From the NCBI RefSeq assembly GCF_035222485.1, contig NW_026946672.1, positions 310,001-374,000 on the forward strand: 64,000 bases of DNA, read 5' to 3'. Position 1 is the first letter of the stretch, and every line of letters starts with the position of its first letter. Position numbers and translations under genes: made by a program. Below the pieces are notes generated by a model. The model did no database searches, was not told the DNA's origin, and saw only the letters and a list, made by a program, of their open reading frames with translations. This DNA is from Podospora pseudoanserina (lineage: Eukaryota; Ascomycota; Sordariomycetes; Sordariales; Podosporaceae). Below are positions 33,249 through 43,096 of the stretch, in pieces.

Positions 33249-33269
33249 CTTATCGATCTCATCGATAAG
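33249..33269. promoter_or_regulatory. Perfect 9-bp inverted repeat
   Basis: CTTATCGAT and ATCGATAAG separated by CTC. It can be a dimeric factor site or a hairpin; each arm contains GATAAG, the core GATA-factor site, so the element is two divergent GATA sites. Confidence 0.55.
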
Positions 33270-33317
33270 CCAGAGCCAAGTCCAGAGACCCTAACCCTGG
33301 GCCATCTTCAGCCAGCG

Positions 33318-33348
33318 CAATGACATCATGGGGGTGGTGATGTCATTG
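33318..33348. promoter_or_regulatory. Perfect 11-bp inverted repeat with CRE-like cores
   Basis: CAATGACATCA and TGATGTCATTG flank a 9-base G/T-rich spacer. Each arm carries TGACATCA, one base from the bZIP CRE site TGACGTCA. Confidence 0.55.
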
Positions 33349-33683
33349 CTCCAATTGAGACCAAGGAGTTTGCCAGCCAATCAGGGCAGGCAATGCCGCC
33401 GCGTCGACGCCTTTCCACTGAGAACGTCATGATCTGAGTTTGCGCCGGTTGCAGGCGGTACAGAATCAGGTGTCTGCCGGCTCTGTTTCCCCTTTTAAAA
33501 GTTTCCTTGTGCTTTCTCTGGACTCTCAATTGTACCAAAGCAACATCGACTCTCACCAAAATATCAACACCACAACTTTCCATCCGTCACCGACAGTAAA
33601 TCAAATTGGCTCCTGTCATCCATCCCTATACTACCGGTACACAACATATCCCCTGAAATCGCAAACGAGCAAAGAACACCGCC

Positions 33684-34958
33684 ATGTCGTCCAGACTTCC
33701 CGCCCGCATCGTACCCCGCGCGACTCGCGTGGCTCGCACCACCAAATCCACCCCTCGTCGTTTCCAGTCCACAGCTTCTTCCACCACACAAGCCGCAGCC
33801 AATGCCGCCCCCAGCGGGACAGGTCACTTCGCTTCCGGCGTTGCTGGCGGTATCGCCGGCGCTGCCCTCCTCTATGGAATTTACACCATGACCCCATCGG
33901 GCAAGATGATGAAGACGATGAACGCAACCGTCAAGGAGACCAACAAGAAGTATGAACAGCTCGCCGCTACCCTCAAGAACAAGACTCCCTCCACCGATGA
34001 GGCTCTCGGCAAGGTCAAGGAGGTCTGCTACTCATATGCTGGCTGGGTACCAGGAGGCCGCCAGTATGTCGATGTTGCCTTCAAGGATATTGAAGACATT
34101 CGGGACGCGAACAAGGAAGAGGTTGACAAGCTCGTTGCCGAGACATACAGAGAGTTTCAGAGCATCACGGCTGCCGGCCTGACTCTCGAGGCCGCTTCCC
34201 GCAGCTGGGAGGCCCTGCAAAAGCTGAGCCAGAGAATTGCCAACCTCAGCGCGAATGCTTCGGAGCAACTGCTCGATAACCACCCTCAGCTCAAGGAGAA
34301 GTTTGGCGGCTCCTTCGACACCCTGAAGCAGATGGGCTCTCAGTACGGACCAGAGGCCAAGAAGGTCGTGGACGACACATGGAAGCAAGTGAACGACATC
34401 ATCAAGGGTGGCTTCACCACCGAGAATGCCAACAAGGTGCGGAAGTTGGTCGAGGAGAAGACACAGCAGGTGCGCAAGATGGGTGATCAGGTCTGGGACA
34501 AGGGCTTGGAAACCGCCAAGCCTTATCTTGACAAGAGCCCTGCGGTCAGAGACCTGATCAACAATAACAAGGACATCCTCAAGCAAGGAAATGCCTCGGA
34601 GCTGTTTTCCAAAATCAAGAGCATCTCCGAGAGCGGTGACTCGAGCAAGCTGGAAGACTATGTGAAGCAGGCCGTCAACAAGGCCAAGGAGTCCGGGGAC
34701 ACGGGCAAGAGCTGGACCAGTTCTATTGTGGGAGGAAGCACTGGTTTCGGTGTGCTGAGCCAGTTCCTTGGTTCGTCATCCGAGGGCGTAACACAGAAGG
34801 TCAAGGACAACATTGGTGTCTTGTCCGAGGTGTATAAGAAGCATTCGGAAGAGGGTCAAAAGTTGTTGGAGGAGACACAGGAGGACTTGCGCAAGCTGTT
34901 GGAGGAGAAGGCGAAGAAGGCCCAAAAGATTGCCGATGCTGCTGCCAAGGGGCAATGA
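33684..34958 (+). CDS. Putative mitochondrial membrane protein with helical apolipoprotein-like domain
   Basis: A single exon of 424 aa; the ATG lies in a good context (CGCCATGT). Residues 1-33 are Arg/Ser/Thr-rich without acidic residues, typical of a mitochondrial presequence (RFQST fits a cleavage region). A Gly/Ala-rich membrane segment follows at about 50-68 (GVAGGIAGAALLYGIYTM). The rest is almost entirely charged amphipathic helix, with repeated KxxxxE patterns and a strongly coiled C-terminus (EDLRKLLEEKAKKAQ). The layout suggests an inner-membrane protein with a soluble helical domain. I do not recognise a named family; similarity to MICOS-type or LEA-type proteins is only general. 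Very K/E-rich composition and consistent codon choice suggest high expression. Confidence 0.8.
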   Translation: MSSRLPARIVPRATRVARTTKSTPRRFQSTASSTTQAAANAAPSGTGHFASGVAGGIAGAALLYGIYTMTPSGKMMKTMNATVKETNKKYEQLAATLKNKTPSTDEALGKVKEVCYSYAGWVPGGRQYVDVAFKDIEDIRDANKEEVDKLVAETYREFQSITAAGLTLEAASRSWEALQKLSQRIANLSANASEQLLDNHPQLKEKFGGSFDTLKQMGSQYGPEAKKVVDDTWKQVNDIIKGGFTTENANKVRKLVEEKTQQVRKMGDQVWDKGLETAKPYLDKSPAVRDLINNNKDILKQGNASELFSKIKSISESGDSSKLEDYVKQAVNKAKESGDTGKSWTSSIVGGSTGFGVLSQFLGSSSEGVTQKVKDNIGVLSEVYKKHSEEGQKLLEETQEDLRKLLEEKAKKAQKIADAAAKGQ

Positions 34959-35471
34959 GCTGGTCTCAGTTTCTCAGTTAGCATGGATATCGGAGAGGAC
35001 TTGAGTTGTATGATAGCATGAACTTGCATTGCGTTGGTAGCATCACAGCCCGTAATAGTATTACCATTATAAGCTGAACATGTTGTCTTGAGGGGAAGTG
35101 ATAGTCCTGGTGGCATCTGTAGGTACCTAGGTACACATCCAGGTGTGAAGAAAACGGAGAAACGAGGGGGGTCTGGTTGGTCAGAATGTACGGGATGCCC
35201 CGCGGTACCCGGACCTTCTGCTCCATCCTTCATCCATCCTTTGGGTCCAGCTCCCCGCATTTCATTCTTTCATGGTAGCGCACATTGAAAGCCAGCAGCG
35301 GCCCCACCTTCCCGCCAAGCATCTGCTCCAGAGTGTAGACATCATGACGACGTGCCTGCGCCAGGCAAAGGTCAACGCCTCTTGATCGCTGTGCTTTGCT
35401 GCGGTTTGTTCGATTCGATAGCTCAATTTCGATTGATTCGTATCCAGCAGATCCCGAACCCATTCACCGAG

Positions 35472-36807
35472 ATGCCGTACCACCCTTCGTCCCCGACGCC
35501 GATGACCACGGGGGTGCCGGGAGCCATCGTGGCCATGACGGGTCAGGCTGGCTTCTCCCAGCCCAAGAAGCGATACATCGACGTCCTCTCGGAGGACCTC
35601 CTCGACGTCAGCGAGACTAGCAGCTACCTGATGGGTGCGCTCGAAGACATCATCGTCAACTTCCCTCCTCGAAGCCGATACCCGCACGAAGCTCTGCAGG
35701 GCCTCTGGTCTGGCCCCACGGGCATCGCGTACCTCCTGCTTCAGGTCAGCGCCAGACTCCCAGATTTGATCGTATCCGGTCAGCCGGCCTTGCACTGGGC
35801 TCAGTGCTATATTGCTGGGTCTAGGGGACACAACTTGCGGTTGGGCAGCCACGGTTGCGGGGTGTCGGATGAGAGACTAGCATTTGAAGCTGTCAGAGCT
35901 GCCCTGACAAAGGATCTCAGCCACGTCAGGGACTTTGTTGCGACAGTGGAGCAGGTCGCCGAAGTGGCCGAATTTCCAGACGAAAACCTGTATGGGAGGG
36001 GAGGGACGTTGTATCTGCTGAGAATGGTGAAGCATTGGGTCGGTGCTGATAAGTGCGGCAAGATTATTGACCCTGCTATGGCTGAGATTGCCAACACCAT
36101 CCTGAATAACGGGCTGGGGTCACCAGGGAAGAACGGAAGTCCCCGTGAAGATGGACGAGCAAAATGGAGCTGGCACGGAACACGGTACTTGGGAGCAGTG
36201 CATGGAGACATTGGCATCATTACTCAAGTGGTGCTCTCCATGCCAAATTTGGCAGACAGGGTGGAGAGGGTGCTGGAGAAGTTGTTGATGATGCAGCAGC
36301 ACGATGGGAACTGGCCCAGCAGTGAAGGTAATACGAGCCCTGGGAAAGGTTTGGTTCAATTTTGCCACGGCGCGCCAGGGTTCGTGATATCGCTTTGCTC
36401 TTTGCGGCCATATTTCCCACGACTACAGGACAAGATCGACGGAGCGCTCAAAAGGGCAAGGCAATGTATCTGGACGCAGGGGTTGTTGAAAAAGGAGCCC
36501 AACTTGTGCCATGGAATATTTGGCAATGCTTTGTACGTGGTCTCAGTAACAGGAAATAAGCTAAAACAAAGAAGCTGACACGAGTAGATGTTTTCCGCCC
36601 GGCCCACAGCGACAGCACTTTCTGGCAGTCGCTACACCTGAGAATGTGGCCCACATGAAGTGCTCAGATACAACCGGCACGGTATTCGAAAGGGCTGATT
36701 ACGGACGATCATACTCAACCTTGACCAGCTACGCTCCCTGCGCGGTTTGGACCTGGCTAGTCGCGAGGGAATCAGACCCTATCATGTTGGGGTATAACGA
36801 TGTCTAG
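35472..36807 (+). CDS. LanC-like (LANCL) protein
   Basis: Two exons, 35472-36532 and 36588-36807, 426 aa, with a 55-nt intron (GTACGT..GTAG). The start is the first ATG in frame (MPYHPSS); an upstream GTG was rejected. The family fold is an alpha/alpha toroid with a zinc site. Visible landmarks are SGPTGIAYLL (about residue 80), WHGTRYLGAVHGDIG (about 234-248), CHGAPGF (about 298, first zinc Cys) and LCHGIFGNAL (about 345, Cys-His zinc pair). The C-terminus restored by splicing ends SDPIMLGYNDV, as in eukaryotic LANCL proteins. All three zinc ligands are present. Bacterial LanC cyclases form thioether bridges; mammalian LANCLs add glutathione to dehydroalanine/dehydrobutyrine residues in damaged proteins. 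The latter clearing role is the better guess, since no precursor peptide is seen nearby. Confidence 0.88.
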
Positions 36808-37788
36808 GGTCACCATGCGGGCGACGTTGGATGTTGGTTGGGTATTTTTCATGTTTCATCAGTAATGTGTACCTCGCAATATTCGATGCCTCCACCTCCT
36901 TGGCCAGCCGTTCCTTCATCACCCATAATTCCTTCTACTCTCTTCTCGATGCTGGATAACTCGGAGATGACGACCTTCTTTTGCGACAGTTTCTCTTTAT
37001 CGGTATCTCGTTCAGTTCTTGTCGTTCATAGCGTTTTTGTGGCCCTTGCTCATTTGGTGTCAGTTAGTCGGAGAATAGACGACGAGTTGAGAACGTGACT
37101 CACCATGTTACGAGATCTGTGTTGCTCTCTGAGTTGTTGCAAATACTTTGGGTATCGGTGTTACTGGCTCGACCTTCGCGCTTGAATTGCGTGCCAAGCA
37201 AAGGAGACAATGGCGATAGCAGCAAGGACAGAGAACATGATAATAACTGGGAGGTGAAAGACGACCATCGTAGCTATGACAGAACCATGTGAAAAGGGGT
37301 GTTGGCGTGGCGAAGAGGTGAATCGAAGAGGGCTGAGTCCAGGAAAGGTTCAGAGGAAACCAGCATCGGCATGCTTAGTCCGGGGAGGAAAAGAGGGCTT
37401 CGCTGGGACTTCTGGTAGAAACTCGACATCTCGCATTCCTCGTAAAGTTACCTCTGAGGCTCAAGTTAAGCCCCTGACTATTCATCTTGTATATGCATGA
37501 CAGTTCTCAGCAAGGGTTCCAGGTTATCAAGACACTGTTGGAACATAATCCTTTGGTGTTGCATCACCGGCATCTGCCGAACACGCGTGTTGGCTGACAC
37601 CAGACATCAAGAAGCAGGACCCAACAGTGGCAGTAGGAGTAAATCCCGGTAGAGATGTGGGGGCTCAATGTGCTGTGCCACCCTTGCTCAAGCTTTTAAA
37701 GCTGCGGCGTGTATGGAGTCAATCTCCCAAGACCTCGCACAAGTGTGTTCCATCGTCTCTAGCGCACGTTTTCCCGATACGAGATACG
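36808..37788. other. Intergenic stretch, no certain gene
   Basis: About 1 kb between the LanC-like gene and the Zn2Cys6 regulator, same strand. Apart from a possible 35-codon minus-strand frame (37161-37268, listed separately), nothing supported. Intron-like signals on the minus strand (GTGAGT at 37102, CTAAC near 37063) hint at a small gene I could not assemble. Confidence 0.35.
37161..37268 (-). CDS. Possible single-pass membrane micropeptide
   Basis: A 35-codon frame beginning MVVFHLPVIIMFSVLAAIAI, a well-formed hydrophobic helix followed by WHAIQARRSSQ. Its basic tail would face the cytosol. The frame may continue after an intron, since GT and AG signals flank a downstream charged frame near 36840-37050. 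Evidence is composition only. Confidence 0.2.
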   Translation of the reverse strand: MVVFHLPVIIMFSVLAAIAIVSFAWHAIQARRSSQ

Positions 37789-39140
37789 ATGCGGCGCCGG
37801 GGCCACACCAAATCCCGGCGTGGCTGTGTGCAATGGTAAGGACAACGCCACTTGTCGATTTTTGACAATGGACAATTACCTAACTGACGGCTGGGACTAG
37901 TAAATTGCGGCATGTGAAGGTGAGTGTCTGGTAACTTCTCAGCAATTTTCGTTGATGAGAATGATGAACTAACCTCGATCGGTCTTCGAAGTGTGACGAA
38001 GGCCGTCCAGCATGCTCACTTTGTACCGTTTCGGCAAGGCAATGCAGCTTCATGTCCGAAGCCCCGGCAGATAGCCCATCTTCAAGTTCGTTATCTCGAC
38101 GTCGCAGTCTCGCCGGGATTTTAACGTCCAGTGTCACCCCCCGGGAGACCTCCACACTTCTGTCTGATACAAGCCGGGCCTTATACAGCCCAACCCCCGA
38201 GGGGTTGCTCAATCTCCGTCATATTCACCTCCTGGTTCACCTGACATCCTCAAAGGACATCTTCGACTTCGGGGCCACCCCTCATCGGGCGTCCGAGAAT
38301 TCAGCAGCTCTCGCTCTGGCCTTGCAAAAAGGTCTTCAGGACACCTATCTCCTCTACCAACTCCTTGCCTTTTCAGCTCGCCACCTTGCCTGCCTACATT
38401 CTTCTCAATCAGAAACCTATCTCGAGCAAGCCATAGCTCTGCAGACGCATGGCGTCTCTCTGTTCAACGTTGCCCAGCTATCCCAAGTCGACCGGTCCAA
38501 CTGCGTGAGCTTTCTCATCTACTCTGGCATCCTCGGACATCACCTATTGGCTGATGCTCTCTCTTTCCGAGATCAACCGATCGATGAATTCCTCGCCGAG
38601 TACGCCTGGTGTGCGCGTCTTCATCGTGGAGTGAGGACGATAGCTGCATCATCCTGGCCTCTGCTGATGGAGTCGGAGCTCACTGGGATGCTGTCTTGGA
38701 GTCAGGAGTATTTGCTTCGAAAACCGACTGGGCAGGAGTGCTCTCGAATCAGAGTGATGGTTGCCGCATCAGCATCGTTGACCGGGGGCGAAAGACAGGC
38801 GTGCATGGAGGCGATCAATTTCCTTCAGGTTGGGTTCGATTCAGTACTGTCTGCCGACTGGGAGGAGCTTGGGAAAGAGGCCGGAAGCAAGGGGAACAAG
38901 CACCAGATGACTTATTCGTGGTCTGTGGTGGTGGCCCCCGAGTTCATGGCTTTGTTGGTGGACAAACGACCCGAGTCGCTGGTGGTGTTGGGTTATTTTT
39001 GTGTGCTGCTGCATTATGCGAGGGAGACTTGGCAGATAAGAGACGCGGGGAGGTATGTTTTCAAGATGGTCGAGCAGTGTCTTGGTGAGGCTTGGAGGTG
39101 TTGGCTTGACTGGCCTCGAAGGATGATTGCAAGCGATTAG
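37789..39140 (+). CDS. Zn2Cys6 transcription factor (C6 zinc cluster, Upc2-like architecture)
   Basis: Three exons: 37789-37835, 37901-37919 and 37992-39140, 404 aa. The introns (65 and 72 nt, GTAAGG..CTAG and GTGAGT..GAAG) isolate a 19-nt micro-exon. Splicing restores a complete binuclear cluster with pattern C-x2-C-x6-C-x6-C-x2-C-x6-C: GCVQCKLRHVKCDEG, then CSLCTVSARQC. The leader MRRRGHTKSRRG is the usual basic start. Residues after 60 form the all-helical fungal regulator domain (LLVHLTSSKDIFDFG, then LLYQLLAFSARHLACLH), typical of short C6 proteins related to the sterol regulator Upc2. It binds DNA as a dimer at CGG-type sites and acts in the nucleus. The target is unknown; it precedes the dehydrogenase gene by 0.5 kb on the same strand. 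Confidence 0.88.
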
Positions 39141-39648
39141 CCGCCACCGTGATTGACAGAATGCGGAAGGGCAGATTGTGTCAGCATCTTTTGGGTTCTA
39201 GGTAGCTGCATGGTTCGACTGCTGCAGTTTTTGTGGTAATTGTTGTCTGCCGAGCAAGACTGGATGTAACTGTTGTTAACTCCGAAGATGCCATCCAAAG
39301 ATCGCCGCATCCTGCACGACAGGTGGTAGCCGCCATGACCCCGCTGTCAGCAACTCATTGGTAATGAAAGCAAGCAACTACCAACGAGCCGATTTGTCAT
39401 TTTGGAAGAGAATAACAAAAAAAAAGTACCATGCAGTGTCGCCTCTGGTGCGTGATCACAAGTTGTCGATAGATGGGAATAGCCACCTTGGACACTCGCA
39501 GACTTGGCCTCATTGATATAAAGAGGACATATATCGACAGTTAAGTCGAACTGATCTCATCATCATACGCTATCAACATCAGCTTTTTTTTTCTTGCCGA
39601 TATAATCATTCACTCGAAGCTTCATTCGCACCATTTCCCCAAGTCACC
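39141..39648. promoter_or_regulatory. Promoter of the short-chain dehydrogenase
   Basis: 508 bases without a gene. TATAAA at 39517-39522 lies 127 bases upstream of the ATG, followed by a T-rich CTTTTTTTTTC-like tract, a normal fungal core promoter arrangement. Confidence 0.5.
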
Positions 39649-40775
39649 ATGGCACCTCAATACAACGCCGAAACGACCGGCTCCGAATTGGTCACCGAAT
39701 TTGCCGCCCAGATCAAAGGCAAGGTTATTCTCACTACTGGCGTCTCGCCCAAATCTTTGGGGGCACAATTCGTTCAGCTTATCGCGGAAGCTGAACCCGC
39801 TCTTCTCATCTTGACCGGCCGCAATACGACCAAGTCGCAACAGACTGCCGAGGTCGTTGCCAAGGCTCACCCCAATGTCAAGACACGGGTTTTGAAGCTG
39901 GACCTGGGCTCCCTGGCCTCAGTCCGGGAGGGTGCTGCCGAGGTCAATTCCTGGGACGACGTGCCGCACATCGATGTCCTTGTCAACAATGCCGGAATCA
40001 TGGCTGTTCCATTCGCACTGACTGCAGATGGTCATGAAAGTCAATACGCTACCAATCATCTGGGCCACTTTTTGTTTACCAACCTGATCATTGATAAGCT
40101 CCTCAAGAGCAGCGAACCCAGACTTGTCAGCGTGAGCAGTGATGCCCATCGTTTCAGTCCTGTCAGGTTTGACGACAATGACTTCCATGTGAGTGCTTCC
40201 CACCAGAAGTCGAAAAACGGATCGGCATGCTGAAGTATCTATGCTCGACAGCGTGGCGAGAACTACAACAAGTGGATTGCATACGGCCAAGCCAAAACAG
40301 CCAACATGCTCATGGCTTTATCGTTTGCCGAGAAGTTGGGAAAGAAGGGGCTGGTAGCTGTGAGCTTGCACCCCGGCGTCATTGGTACCAACCTGGGAGA
40401 TGCTGTCGATTGGACGGGCGGTGATGTTGCCTTGTTGAGTATGTCTTCTCGGTTGTCTCTGAGCGGTGTATTGAGCCAAAATCAAAATCAAAGCTAACCA
40501 TGGTAAAACCAGATTCTGTTGATAAGACCTTGGGAAACAGGGAAGCATGGGAGGACGGTCTGAAGTGGAAGACACATGATCAGGGCGTGGCCACCCATGT
40601 CTTTGCTGCCTTCCACCCCAGCTTGAAAGAGCACAACGGTGCTTATCTTCAGGACGCGCATGTTGCCGATCCCTGGACCGAGACCGTGAAGCCCTGGGGC
40701 ACAAGCCCGGTGGATGCTGAGAGGCTTTGGAAGCTGAGCGAGAAGCAAGTCGGACAGGAGTTCACATACAACTGA
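39649..40775 (+). CDS. Short-chain dehydrogenase/reductase (retinol-dehydrogenase-like SDR)
   Basis: Three exons: 39649-40188, 40252-40438 and 40513-40775, 329 aa. Introns are 63 and 74 nt, GT..AG, in phase. The N-terminal Rossmann motif is TTGVSPKSLGAQF, a variant of TGxxxGxG; LDLGSLASVR binds the adenine side, and VNNAGIM is the NAG motif. The catalytic residues are Ser in VSVSSDAH and Tyr-Lys in AYGQAKTANM. The HPGV stretch after the active site is also present. The enzyme is a cytosolic NAD(P)(H)-dependent oxidoreductase on an alcohol/carbonyl substrate that the sequence does not identify. The subfamily, common in fungi, aligns with retinol dehydrogenase and WW-domain oxidoreductase relatives. 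Confidence 0.92.
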
Positions 40776-42442
40776 AGTTGGTATGGGGCCTCCACGGCCT
40801 TCAACAGTAGGCAGTCAAATAGAAGCGGTTGGAACGTGATGCCGGAGATAATTTAGGTTGAATGTAACCTCGGTGACAGGGTTGGCAACAGAAGGAGCTG
40901 AATACAAGCCCGTAGTAGGATAATGATCAGCTTCTGTGGCGACGTCAGACTATATGGTATCCTATAGAGTTGGTGAGTTCGGCTTGTTTCCTTCCTAGAA
41001 TCAAGAAGTTCTGCTATGGAAAGCTAGAATCCTCCCCTGGATGCATCCTTTCTTGCGCGCCAAACGGGCGTCGACTTCCTCTTCAGGAGGTGATTGAGTG
41101 TGCCGAGCAGTACCTGGACAGGTTTTGTTCCTGCCACAAGGTAGCAGAGCGACGTCAACTCTTTCCTATCCATCAATGCAGGCTGCAGGGTTGGCCACAG
41201 GTTTGATCGTGCCTTACATTTTTAAATGAAGTGTTCCAGATGTAACCTCTGTTGAGATTTTTGCCTTGGGCGCCCCATTTCGCCCCCCTCATCCACCCCT
41301 GCCTGACACGTCCCAGCCTGTACTATGTTTACATCCAGGAGAATCACCGTTACTGCCTACCGGATAAAGTGTGGACCACTCATCATCGACGTGTACATTT
41401 CCCTTTCAGTTGATATTCCTTTGGCTACCAACACTCTCAGAGATAACCGATCAATGTCCTGGCGTGCCAGGATTTTTTATTGATCGGTATATAGTGAGCA
41501 GCCAGTAGAGTATCGGAGGTTAATTACTTCTGTTGTTGTGGCGAGCTTGTAACCTGATCCAGGCACAAGTGACGTCGATCGCCAAGACCCTATATTCTGG
41601 AACCGAACTTTCTCAGTGATACCCCGGGGCTTATGCTGTGCGTCATGACTGCCATCTGCACCACCGTTGTGTTTCGGGGATTGGGTTCCTATACCCGGAC
41701 CTGACATCAATGCAGGCGAGCTTACAGCCGGACGATTTAGTTGGATACTGGTGGGTACCATCCCTCCTTCTATCCTTTCCACCATGTGCTTGCGGACGGC
41801 ACATCCAGATTCCCGGATGATGTCGTGATTCTATTGCAGAAAAGGGGTTCTTTTGTGGCACGGGCTGCCTCTTGATTATCTCGGCCTTTGTAAACATCAC
41901 TTATCGAGCATTTTTGCAAGCTTCTCTCGCCACTCCAAGCCACTTGAATGAGTTTCAGTGGCTTGAGAACCACACAGCCAGTGAGGTGTTTACCCAAGCT
42001 ATAAGATGCCATTTATAACACCCTTGTAATCAAGATCATCGGTCATAGCAACTGAGATCCCTTGCATGTCCCGTGGCTTGTTTCCACCCCTTGTCCCTAG
42101 GCTCGTGTTGCATTGTCCTTTCTTGTGACGCCATAACATGTCTTGGATGTTTACAACTGGCCCAGGGCGGGTTTCGGCACCAAGCAGGTATAGGATGGAG
42201 ATGACGGTGATTCTACCACCACAGCATGGGCTTGGAAAAAGTCAGCGATGACCAGCTATTGATGCGGGAGTGCAAAGGGGAACGGGAATGCGACACTGCC
42301 ATCTATATAAAGATGCTACTTCTCCCTCCCTCTAGATCAAACTTCTTCTCTCCTCCACACACTCAAGCAAACAAGCAAACAAGCTCTACTACAAACTTCC
42401 TGCACTTCAACAACACATCTCAACTCAAATCAAACCGCCAAA
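40776..42442. other. Long intergenic stretch with hydrophobin promoter at its end
   Basis: About 1.67 kb without a supported gene; frames up to 102 codons lack motifs. The right end carries TATATAAA (42304-42311) and a C/T-rich plus AAGCAAACAAG-repeat leader directly before the hydrophobin start. Long upstream regions are usual for developmentally controlled hydrophobin genes. Confidence 0.45.
42304..42311 (+). promoter_or_regulatory. TATA box of the hydrophobin gene
   Basis: TATATAAA, 132 bases upstream of the hydrophobin ATG, followed by a C/T-rich leader, as expected for a strongly expressed fungal gene. Confidence 0.65.
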
Positions 42443-42875
42443 ATGAAGTTCACTTTCGCCATCGCCGCTGCCATCTTCACTGGCCTCGTCTCTGCCCTCC
42501 CTGCCAAGGAGGTCGAGTCTCGCCAAGTACCCTACATCCCCTGCAGCGGAATCTACGGCTCGGCCCAGTGCTGTGCTACCGACGTTCTCGGTCTTGTGAA
42601 CCTCGACTGCGGCCAGCGTACGTTCCCCATATTTGTCCCAACTCTCCCGACCTTGAGCTAACATTTTCTGAACTTGGCAGCCCCCGAGACTCCCACCGAC
42701 GCTGATACCTTCAGCGCTATTTGCTCGGCCATCGGCCAGCGTGCCCGCTGCTGCGCTCTCCCTGTCGTAAGTCACCATTGCCTCGGGATCTTACAAAAGA
42801 CATCATGCCAACTGACACTTCCACTAGCTCGACCAGGGTGTCCTCTGCAACACCCCTGCTGGCGTCCAGCCTTAA
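42443..42875 (+). CDS. Class II hydrophobin
   Basis: Three exons: 42443-42617, 42681-42766 and 42828-42875, 102 aa; introns of 63 and 61 nt. The signal peptide MKFTFAIAAAIFTGLVSA is followed by a short propeptide-like LPAKEVESRQ. All eight cysteines are present in the class II order C..CC..C..C..CC..C: PCSG, QCCA, LDCG, AICS, RCCA, LCNT. Their tight spacing (C1-x9-C2C3-x11-C4) is that of cerato-ulmin-type proteins. The secreted protein assembles as an amphipathic film at air-water or wall surfaces and coats hyphae and spores. The 3' flank contains a PUF-type TGTATATA and a perfect inverted repeat. Confident. Confidence 0.96.
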
Positions 42876-43011
42876 GCACCTTTTTGTTGTATAAGGCGGG
42901 GGCTGTCGGTCTTGACTGAATTGTCGTTTGCGCAGCGATTTGTTTAGGTTATCTTTGGACTTTCCTTTTCGGCTTTTTTTGACTCTGTTAGGTGTGAAGA
43001 GGTAATATTGC

Positions 43012-43096
43012 TGTATATATAGCTGTATACTATTAACGCTCCTTTGACCTACGTTGTACAGTTCAGACGTGATTACATGCTTTGTAAACTGTACAA
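43012..43096 (+). promoter_or_regulatory. PUF-like motif and stem-loop in the hydrophobin 3' flank
   Basis: TGTATATA (43012-43019) matches the UGUANAUA site of Pumilio/PUF RNA-binding proteins. Further on, TTGTACAGTT (43054-43063) and AACTGTACAA (43087-43096) are perfect complements around a 23-base loop. Whether the mRNA extends this far (137-221 bases past the stop) is not known. Confidence 0.4.

Larger units (their letters stand above)
32220..33683. promoter_or_regulatory. Divergent promoter region with inverted repeats
   Basis: 1.46 kb between the xylanase (minus) and the mitochondrial protein (plus), with no supported gene. It holds two perfect inverted repeats (33249-33269 and 33318-33348) and a telomere-like ACCCTAACCCT at 33288-33298, all within 440 bases of the plus-strand start. 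A CCATAAAA element on the minus strand near 32299-32306 is a possible TATA box for the xylanase. Confidence 0.5.

Noticed and set aside
35262-35852. 196-codon minus-strand frame over the LanC-like gene
   Set aside because: Antisense to conserved LanC-like coding sequence and without its own motif.
35472-36807. Lanthipeptide-type RiPP cluster around the LanC-like gene
   Set aside because: No dehydratase, leader-bearing precursor or exporter adjoins it; LANCL-type housekeeping is simpler.
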